Positions 1-4,333 of a stretch of DNA of 5,850 bases are shown in pieces. The position numbers and the translations under genes were made by a program. How positions within the stretch are numbered: position 1 is the first letter of the stretch; each line of letters opens with the position of its first letter. Below the pieces are notes generated by a model that saw only the letters and a list, made by a program, of their open reading frames with translations, had not been told where the DNA came from and ran no database searches. The stretch comes from Truepera sp. GTDB lineage: Bacteria; Deinococcota; Deinococci; Deinococcales; Trueperaceae. The stretch covers positions 1-5,850 of the forward strand of contig JAGXSO010000036.1 of the NCBI GenBank assembly GCA_018333775.1. Direction: 5' to 3'.

Positions 1-82
1 GGCCGAGCGGTTGAAGGCGACAGTCTTGAAAACTGTAGTAGGGGCGACTCTACCGGGGGTTCGAATCCCTCACCCTCCGCCA
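1..82 (+). tRNA. tRNA-Ser(TGA), 5' end cut by the window edge
   Basis: The gene starts inside the D-arm side (GGCCGAGCGG), so the 5' acceptor strand and about one further base lie outside the window. The anticodon stem ACAGT (20-24) pairs with ACTGT (32-36) around the loop CTTGAAA, which places anticodon TGA at 27-29. A long variable arm and the T-arm GGTTCGAATCC follow, as expected for a class II serine tRNA. The 3' acceptor strand ACCCTCC (72-78), discriminator G79 and an encoded CCA (80-82) close it. It decodes UCA and, by wobble, other UCN codons. Confidence 0.95.
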
Positions 83-113
83 CACCGTCCAGCTTAATCA
101 GGAGTAGCCACCA

Positions 114-207
<94 letters not shown>

Positions 208-210
208 CGG

Positions 211-287
<77 letters not shown>

Positions 288-301
288 GTCAGAGACACAA
301 A

Positions 302-328
302 AACCGCGCGGCGATAAACCGCGCGGTT
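302..328 (+). terminator. Hairpin terminator of the tRNA cluster
   Basis: AACCGCGCGG (302-311) is perfectly complementary to CCGCGCGGTT (319-328) around the 7-nt loop CGATAAA. The stem is very GC-rich and is preceded by a short A-run (299-303). The downstream T-tract is weak and displaced (TTTT at 333-336, after ACCC). It is therefore an imperfect intrinsic terminator, but its position right after the last tRNA fits transcript termination. Because each arm contains the self-complementary CCGCGCGG, it could also form other pairings. Confidence 0.75.
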
Positions 329-361
329 ACCCTTTTAGCCTAGCCCATACCCTAGCCTGGC

Positions 362-413
362 TCCTTCGGCTGCGCTCAGGCTTGGTCCTGCCTGTCCTGA
401 GTGAAACGAAGGA
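362..413. repeat. Imperfect palindrome resembling a dispersed intergenic repeat
   Basis: TCCTTCGGCTGCGCTCAGG (362-380) is matched in inverted orientation by CCTGAGTGAAACGAAGGA (396-413). TCCTTCG and CTCAGG are conserved at the arm ends and the arm centres diverge, around a 15-nt spacer. Palindromes built on CCTTCG...CTCAGG / CCTGAG...CGAAGG recur in the intergenic DNA of several bacterial groups, to my recollection. It lies in the otherwise gene-free stretch 329-490, where I see no coding signal. Confidence 0.55.
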
Positions 414-490
414 AGGGCTCAGCCCGAAGCAACCGTCTTGAAAGTTACGAAGCATGGCGTTTGGGGTGATGAGTCCTGTCAACAACGCGG

Positions 491-496
491 TATACT
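491..496 (+). promoter_or_regulatory. -10 box TATACT, probable leaderless promoter of the MoaD-like gene
   Basis: TATACT matches the sigma70-type -10 consensus at five of six positions and ends 6 nt before the ATG at 503. Transcription would therefore begin at or next to the start codon. I see no convincing -35 about 17 nt upstream. The only Shine-Dalgarno-like bases are a weak CAGG at 498-501, too close to the ATG to be typical. Confidence 0.55.
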
Positions 497-502
497 CCAG
501 GT

Positions 503-784
503 ATGATTAGGGTCAATGTCTATGCCACCTTGCGTCCGATCATAGGGGCGAAGAGTATAGAGATACCGAGCGGCCATCTGATGACGGTAGGTGAGGTGCT
601 AGAGGCGCTCTTTGCCCGCTATCCTGATATCAAAGCGAATATCGTCGATGAACAGGGCGCCTTGCAAGATTATGTGTCGTTGTTTGTGGCAGGGCGAGAT
701 GTTCGCTACCTGAGCGGGCTAGCGACGCCGCTAACGGCTGGGCAAACTATCGACATCTTCCCGCCGGTAGCTGGCGGCCAGTGA
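503..784 (+). CDS. MoaD/ThiS family ubiquitin-like small modifier (SAMP1-type)
   Basis: This 93-aa protein has the length and pattern of beta-grasp sulfur carriers and archaeal-type small modifiers. The N-terminal strand is RVNVYATLRPIIG, then TVGEVLEALFARYPDIKANI (about 28-47), then FVAGRDVRYLSGLATPL (61-77), and the C-terminus is IDIFPPVAGG (83-92). Such proteins are adenylated at a terminal Gly-Gly by an E1-like enzyme (MoeB family), then carry thiocarboxylate sulfur for molybdopterin or tRNA thiolation, or are conjugated to proteins. The GG here (91-92) is followed by one extra residue, Q93, so the tail would have to be trimmed before activation. Its stop overlaps the next start as GTGA (781-784), implying translational coupling. 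No moaE, moeB or ttuA-like gene is nearby, so its exact role is open. The ATG start is supported by the -10 box just upstream. Confidence 0.9.
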   Translation: MIRVNVYATLRPIIGAKSIEIPSGHLMTVGEVLEALFARYPDIKANIVDEQGALQDYVSLFVAGRDVRYLSGLATPLTAGQTIDIFPPVAGGQ

Positions 785-1027
785 CAAAGCTGGTCTTTGG
801 CGGTGTGCCGCTCTGGTTGATGGGCAAGTATCTGCAAAGCCTGGGAGCCTCGGCTGTGGCTGAAAACACCTTCGTCTTCCCTGATGCTGAGGTGATGCTG
901 AGCGAAGTTGAGCCGTTGTGTGTCGGCTCTCTGAATTACTCGGGCGAAGCCTTCCGTTGGCCGCCTTGAGGTCGGTGTCCGGGCCAGCAGCGCCGAGCGC
1001 GAGGCGACTCTGGTAGCGGCTATTCGT
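781..1027 (+). pseudogene. Small conserved-looking protein coupled to the MoaD-like gene, frameshifted
   Basis: A GTG at 781 overlaps the MoaD-like stop, and the frame runs for 62 codons to a TGA at 967-969. The protein begins MTKLVFGGVPLWLMGKYLQS and contains PDAEVMLSEVEPLCVGSL. Immediately after the point where it ends, frame 2 reads GRLEVGVRASSAEREATL and then VAAIR (959-1027), which has protein-like composition and is rich in charged helix-forming residues. Removing one T from the TT at 957-958 joins the two parts as ...GEAFRGRLEVGV..., so I infer a single-base insertion (or a sequence error). The shifted frame stays open to a TAG at 1175-1177, but its sequence after about 1027 looks non-coding, so the original C-terminus is lost. 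From memory it recalls short Thermus/Deinococcus proteins grouped as DUF1952; I could not verify this. A functional 62-aa product ending at 969 remains possible. Confidence 0.55.
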
Positions 1028-1080
1028 CTTAGAATCATTCTCGCAAAAGCGGGTTCTCGCTACGCTCGGACTCGCTCGGA

Positions 1081-1272
1081 TCAAGGCGCTGCGCGGAGGC
1101 GGCTAACGCCCGCCTGGCTTCGATCCCCACCGAAGCGGTTGGCCCGCGCCGCTTGCTTATCACCGCCTTGGCTGTAGTGATTGCTGGGATGTTGGCCGTG
1201 GTGTTTGTCTTCTTGCACGAAGATGTGAGCAAGCCCATCTCCGTTGTCTCAAGGGGAGAAGTCACGGCTTAG
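1081..1272 (+). pseudogene. C-terminal remnant of a Wzz-like chain-length/tyrosine-kinase adaptor protein
   Basis: Frame 1 from about 1081 to the TAG at 1270-1272 reads AEAANARLASIPTEAVGPRR, then a hydrophobic segment LLITALAVVIAGMLAVVFVF (about 1153-1212), then LHEDVSKPISVVSRGEVTA. A coiled-coil-like end, a proline-containing PRR linker, one membrane helix and a short charged tail is the C-terminal architecture of Wzz/GumC-type polysaccharide co-polymerases, which sit in the inner membrane and set sugar chain length. The normal protein has some 300 or more residues with an N-terminal membrane helix. Here the frame is closed by a TAG at 1030-1032, and there is no credible start codon or ribosome site, so this is a stub of about 60 codons. 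A copy of CTCGCTCGG lies on each side (1071-1079 and 1278-1286). The family assignment is by pattern only. Confidence 0.4.
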
Positions 1273-1445
1273 GCGACCTCGCTCGGCGCCCAAAGTAGCT
1301 AGCTCGATAGGGATAGACAAGTCTTTTCTGACCGGCTGCAATGCCGCTAGGCTTGCCGCGACCTTCTGGCTCCCGGCTACTGATTTTCGGAGAGGTCAAT
1401 TCTGATTCGCTGAGGGTTTCTTCTCGCCGGAAGCAGTCCCTGTTG
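1273..1445. other. Gene-free stretch downstream of the Wzz-like stub
   Basis: Together with the stub before it, this belongs to a roughly 430-nt stretch (1028-1458) with no intact gene. I see no conserved-looking frame, RNA or strong hairpin here. The reverse-strand frames that cross it lack start signals and recognisable domains. Its 3' end carries the -10 box of the following gene pair. Confidence 0.5.
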
Positions 1446-1451
1446 TATAAT
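1446..1451 (+). promoter_or_regulatory. Consensus -10 box TATAAT of the small-protein/nucleotidyltransferase pair
   Basis: TATAAT is a perfect sigma70-type -10 hexamer ending 7 nt before the ATG at 1459, which would place the transcript start at the start codon. No clear -35 is visible near 1423-1428 (CTCGCC). A weak AAGG at 1453-1456 could act as a ribosome site only if transcription began further upstream. Confidence 0.6.
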
Positions 1452-1458
1452 CAAGGCT

Positions 1459-1665
1459 ATGGCTGTTCCATCGGTTCGGTTGGACAAAACCGCTTTTTCT
1501 ATCGCGTCGCTGAGCGATAGCTCTGATAAAGCCTTTTGGCACAAGCGCACGCCAGAACAGCGCCTCGAGGCCATCGAACTCATGCGGCAAGTGAACTATG
1601 GCTACGACCCAGCTACCACCCGACTTCAAAGAGTTCTTACGGTTACTCAACTCCAAAGGCGTTGA
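1459..1665 (+). CDS. 68-aa partner protein encoded upstream of, and overlapping, a nucleotidyltransferase
   Basis: This small soluble protein has no signal peptide or membrane segment. Its centre, KRTPEQRLEAIELMRQVNYG (29-48), followed by YDPATTRLQRVL (49-60), is the recognisable part. I recall similar short proteins directly upstream of GG-motif nucleotidyltransferases in many bacteria, annotated as hypothetical. Residues 47-68 are encoded by the same DNA as residues 1-22 of the next protein in another frame (overlap 1598-1665). The likely role is partner or antitoxin-like regulator of the nucleotidyltransferase; this is inferred from the overlap and not from any known domain. The start at 1459 is chosen because TATAAT lies just upstream and the frame has no better ATG. 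No catalytic residues are apparent. Confidence 0.75.
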   Translation: MAVPSVRLDKTAFSIASLSDSSDKAFWHKRTPEQRLEAIELMRQVNYGYDPATTRLQRVLTVTQLQRR

Positions 1666-2047
1666 GTATCTCCTAATCGGTGGCTATGCGGTAGGCTATC
1701 ACGGTTATCCGCGGGCGACGGGTGATATGGACATTTGGATCGCGATGACTCGCAGCAATGCCGAAAGAGTCGTCGCTGTACTTCAGGAGTTCGGGTTCAA
1801 CATGCCTGAGGTCTCGGTGGAACTATTCCTCGAGGAAAACCGCGCCATCCGTATGGGCGTGCCACCTGTTCGTATCGAGGTGATCACGACAATCTCGGGC
1901 GTAGATTTTAACGAATGCTATGCCAAACGCTTGCGTGACATCATTGATGGTGTTGAAGTGAACATTATCGACCTTGCAGACCTCAAGGCAAACAAGAGGG
2001 CAAGTGGCCGCGCGAAAGACATCGACGACCTGGAAAATCTTTCCTAA
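1598..2047 (+). CDS. Nucleotidyltransferase-fold protein (MNT/AbiEii-like, possibly DUF6036 type)
   Basis: This 149-aa protein has the hallmarks of a minimal DNA polymerase beta-type nucleotidyltransferase. A helix before the core (PPDFKEFLRLLNSKGVEYLL, 7-26) is followed by the GG motif GGYAVGYHG (28-36), PRATGDMDIWI (38-48) with metal-binding D43 and D45, and the third strand RIEV (92-95), where E94 takes the place of the usual third Asp. The C-terminal IIDLADLKANKRASGRAKD (123-141) is the helix that contacts the nucleotide in this family. Such enzymes transfer a nucleotide to a protein, RNA or small molecule; several act as toxins or toxin-modifying enzymes. The start is ATG 1598 inside the upstream gene. 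No good Shine-Dalgarno precedes it, so it probably depends on translation of that gene. It ends 40 nt from the convergent permease gene. The fold is secure; substrate and biological role are unknown. Confidence 0.88.
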   Translation: MATTQLPPDFKEFLRLLNSKGVEYLLIGGYAVGYHGYPRATGDMDIWIAMTRSNAERVVAVLQEFGFNMPEVSVELFLEENRAIRMGVPPVRIEVITTISGVDFNECYAKRLRDIIDGVEVNIIDLADLKANKRASGRAKDIDDLENLS

Positions 2048-2087
2048 CCGAAACGGGAGTGTCCGGGGCTATGCCTCGCTGAAGCCG

Positions 2088-2861
2088 TCACTTGAAGCTG
2101 GCCTCGAACACCTCGATGATCCGCTTTTCAAATATCAGGTAAAGAATCAGCAGCGGGAGTGTGGCAACCAGGGCAGCGGCGCCGAGCAGCCCCCAGTCGA
2201 GGGGGTGGTTGCGCAGCAGGTCGATCAGGAAGACCTGCACGGTGCGCAACTCGCCTACGCCGGCCATCACCCGGGGGTAGAGCACCAGGTTCCAGTGGGC
2301 GGCAAAGCCCAAGATCCCCGCTGCGATTAGCTCAGGGCGCAAGAGGGGCGCCAGGATGCGCCAGATGATCACTGCCTCGCGCGCTCCGTCCAGCCGGGCA
2401 GCTTCAACTAGCTCCCAGGGGAGGCGGCGCAGAGACTGCAACAACAAAAAGATCACCATCGGGCTGGCCAAAAAGGGGAGCACCAGCGCCCACAGGGTAT
2501 CGAGCAGGCCGGCGAGCTGCAACTGCCGGTAGAGCGGCACCATCAGTAGCTCAGCCGGGAGCGCTAGCACCACCAGCACCAGCCCCAGCAACGGCGCGCC
2601 ACTGCGGATAGCATAGGCCGCCATCAAGCCGATGACCAGTTGACCGAGCACGGTCAGGCCGCTGGCTAACAGCGAGACGCCCATCGCTCGCCAGATCCGG
2701 GTCTCAGCCAGCGCCGCAAAGTTCTCCAGGCTGAAGCCCCAAGTCGCCAGGCTGGCCTGCAAGATAGCGGTGGCGGGCAGAAAGGCGGCATACAGCAGCC
2801 AGAGGATGGGGAGCGCCACGAACAGGCAGAACAGCGCTGTGACGATGCGGTATAAGATCAT
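2088..2861 (-). CDS. ABC transporter permease, MalG/UgpE type (carbohydrate uptake family CUT1)
   Basis: This 257-aa inner-membrane protein has about six membrane helices: roughly 5-27, 60-85, 90-111, 123-144, 176-198 and 224-245. The cytoplasmic EAA loop reads ELVEAARLDGA (150-160) with downstream P172 and P176. This is the coupling helix that docks onto the ATPase subunit. Length, the single N-terminal helix before the core and the order after a MalF-type gene identify it as the second permease of a CUT1-type importer, whose substrates are usually sugars, oligosaccharides or glycerol-phosphate derivatives. It ends in VFEASFK without the terminal glycine common in MalG relatives. Its ATG overlaps the stop of the preceding gene (ATGA, 2858-2861), so the two are translationally coupled. 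No ATPase or binding protein is visible, so the substrate cannot be named. Confidence 0.93.
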   Translation of the reverse strand: MILYRIVTALFCLFVALPILWLLYAAFLPATAILQASLATWGFSLENFAALAETRIWRAMGVSLLASGLTVLGQLVIGLMAAYAIRSGAPLLGLVLVVLALPAELLMVPLYRQLQLAGLLDTLWALVLPFLASPMVIFLLLQSLRRLPWELVEAARLDGAREAVIIWRILAPLLRPELIAAGILGFAAHWNLVLYPRVMAGVGELRTVQVFLIDLLRNHPLDWGLLGAAALVATLPLLILYLIFEKRIIEVFEASFK

Positions 2862-3694
2862 CGCCGCTCTCCTAGCAAGCGCGCCTGGAGGATGGCGACC
2901 ACCAGCGTGACCAGCATGATCGCCAGAGTCAGGGCCGCGCCGTAGCCGAGCTGAAAGCGCTCGAAGGCGACCTCATAGAGGTAGTAACCCACTACCCGCG
3001 TGGTGCCGAACGGCGCACCCCGCGTCAGCAAAAAGACCGCCGTGTAGGACTGAATCGCAAAGACCGTGCCGAGCACCACCAAGAACAGCATGGTGGGGCG
3101 CAAGAGCGGGCTGACGATGTAGCGCCGCACCTGGGCCTCGTTGGCGCCATCGACGCGCGCCGCCTCCTTGACCTCCTCAGGGATCCCCTTGAGCGCCGCC
3201 GAGACCACCAGCACGCCGTAACCGGTACTCTGCCAGAGGGTAAAGAGGGCCACGTAGACGAGGCCCGCCCAGGGCTGCGTGTTCCAGGGCAGGGCCAGGC
3301 CGGTCAGCTCCGTAATGAGCCCGTAGTCGGGGTTGTAGAGCAAAAACCAGGCTATGGCCGAGCCGCCCACCGTGATCAGCCCCGGCAAAAAGAGCAGCGC
3401 CTTGACGAAACGCTCGAGCCTGAGCCCGGCAATAGCTATCGCAATAGCGCGCGACAGCCACAAGAAGGCGGGTAGCGTCAGCAGCGCAAAGTAGAGCGTG
3501 GTTAAGAGGGCTTGCCAGAACTCGGCATCAGCCAGTAGCCGCCGGAAGTTAGCCAGCCCCACCGGAGTCGGCGGCGACAGCCCCGACCAGTCCCAGGTGG
3601 CATAGCGCACTACCGCCAAGAGCGGCAGCAGGCTAAACAGCAACAGGATGAGCAGCGCCGGAGCGGCCTGCCACCAGGCGCGTGGCAACCTCAT
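2858..3694 (-). CDS. ABC transporter permease, MalF/UgpA type (carbohydrate uptake family CUT1)
   Basis: This 278-aa inner-membrane protein has an N-terminal helix (10-30), a periplasmic segment with LANFRRLLADAEFWQAL (47-63) typical of MalF/UgpA proteins, and further helices at roughly 64-90, 98-120, 142-166, 202-224 and 251-274. The EAA coupling loop is EEVKEAARVDGANEAQVRRY (173-192), followed by SPLLRP with P196 and P200. It pairs with the MalG-type subunit encoded next to form the transmembrane channel of one importer. Its ATG lies 6 nt after the stop of the beta-rich exported protein, with only GCTCCC between them, so there is no Shine-Dalgarno and translation probably reinitiates from the upstream gene. 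The periplasmic region is short compared with E. coli MalF, as in UgpA and LacF relatives. Confidence 0.93.
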   Translation of the reverse strand: MRLPRAWWQAAPALLILLLFSLLPLLAVVRYATWDWSGLSPPTPVGLANFRRLLADAEFWQALLTTLYFALLTLPAFLWLSRAIAIAIAGLRLERFVKALLFLPGLITVGGSAIAWFLLYNPDYGLITELTGLALPWNTQPWAGLVYVALFTLWQSTGYGVLVVSAALKGIPEEVKEAARVDGANEAQVRRYIVSPLLRPTMLFLVVLGTVFAIQSYTAVFLLTRGAPFGTTRVVGYYLYEVAFERFQLGYGAALTLAIMLVTLVVAILQARLLGERR

Positions 3695-3700
3695 GGGAGC

Positions 3701-4240
3701 TTAAAAGAAGACGCGCACACCCAGGCTAAGCAGAGCCAGGTCGCTGCTGGACAGTTCAATGGCGACATCTTCTCCTTCAAGCTCAAAGTAGTAGCGGAGC
3801 TGAGCGGCCCAGGCCAGCGACAGGCCGGTATTGGCGGCATACCCCAGGCCCAGATAGGCCGACACCGTCATGGGCAGATCCAGGCTAAACAGCAGGTCGG
3901 TGCCAACTAGCGGTCCCAGATGAAAGTTAAAACCCCGCTGGCTGCTGTAGCCGAGATCCGCCCCGAGCCCTAGCGCCAGCGGCGGCGTGGTGCCTACCGC
4001 CGGGAAGAGCAGCGCGCTGCCTGACAGGCGCAGGCCGAGGTCGTCGGTGAAGTTGCTGTGGACCGTCAGGCCGGCTGAGGCGTCAAAGATCTCTACCGGC
4101 AGAACGAACTCCGCGCCGGCCAGAGCAACCAGGCCGCGCCCAAAGCCCAGGTTGGCGAAGCCGGCGTTTTCAGGGAAGACCGAAGGAGAGGCCAGGCTTA
4201 GGCCGGCAGCCAGAAGGATCACGGTCAGTAGGGTACGCAT
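3701..4240 (-). CDS. Exported beta-rich protein, probable small outer-membrane beta-barrel
   Basis: The protein has 179 aa from the chosen ATG (4240). Residues 1-18 form a signal peptide: MR, then the hydrophobic TLLTVILLAAGLSLA, with likely cleavage near A17. The mature part alternates Gly/aromatic/Leu stretches, for example LGFGRGLVALAGAEFVLPVE, LGLGADLGYS and AYLGLGYAANTGLSLAWAAQ, and ends in LSLGVRVFF. Amphipathic strands plus a C-terminal phenylalanine are the signature of outer-membrane barrels recognised by the Bam machinery. About 8 strands would fit this length. A frame-extended start at 4270 adds 10 residues (MSRSLVASGV) before the signal peptide. I prefer 4240 because TGG-TAGCAT lies 8 nt upstream and the signal peptide then starts at Met. 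It is the first gene of the operon with the two permeases. I do not recognise a named family. Confidence 0.75.
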   Translation of the reverse strand: MRTLLTVILLAAGLSLASPSVFPENAGFANLGFGRGLVALAGAEFVLPVEIFDASAGLTVHSNFTDDLGLRLSGSALLFPAVGTTPPLALGLGADLGYSSQRGFNFHLGPLVGTDLLFSLDLPMTVSAYLGLGYAANTGLSLAWAAQLRYYFELEGEDVAIELSSSDLALLSLGVRVFF

Positions 4241-4248
4241 CACGCCCG

Positions 4249-4254
4249 ATGCTA
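4249..4254 (-). promoter_or_regulatory. Extended -10 box (TGG-TAGCAT) before the exported-protein gene
   Basis: On the minus strand TAGCAT is preceded by TGG, which makes an extended -10 element of the TGnTANNNT type at 4257-4249. It ends 8 nt before the ATG at 4240, so the transcript would start within a base or two of the start codon. This supports the shorter start and suggests a leaderless operon mRNA. No -35 is obvious. Confidence 0.4.
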
Positions 4255-4322
4255 CCAGACTCCTGCTCATGATAGTGTCAGCTTTCAGGCCCCCATACTA
4301 CCAGCCATAGCGCTGAGCCAGG

Positions 4323-4328
4323 TAAGCT
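4323..4328 (+). promoter_or_regulatory. Possible -10 box TAAGCT before the amidohydrolase gene
   Basis: TAAGCT fits TANNNT and ends 5 nt before the ATG at 4334. There is no Shine-Dalgarno in the 20 nt upstream. With the divergent gene starting at 4240, the 93 nt between them must hold both promoters. CATACT at 4294-4299 is an alternative -10 that would give a short leader. Confidence 0.3.
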
Positions 4329-4333
4329 ACGGC

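Noticed and set aside
706..1265. Reverse-strand frames opposite the MoaD-like gene and the eroded region
   Set aside because: They are low-complexity Arg/Ser/Pro-rich translations with no start signals, opposite better-supported plus-strand coding.
1377..1656. Reverse-strand frames opposite the 68-aa gene
   Set aside because: They have no recognisable domain, and the plus strand carries a TATAAT box and a protein pattern tied to the downstream nucleotidyltransferase.
2048..2087. Bidirectional terminator between the convergent genes
   Set aside because: Only a weak 5-bp GGGGC/GCCTC stem with a wobble pair is present and there is no T- or A-tract, so I do not call it.
1974..2368. Plus-strand frames across the end of the nucleotidyltransferase and opposite the MalG-type gene
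   Set aside because: They are shadows of the permease on the other strand, whose EAA loop and membrane helices are clear.
3177..3461. Alternative minus-strand frame inside the MalF-type gene
   Set aside because: It lacks the permease motifs and is fully nested in the well-supported gene.
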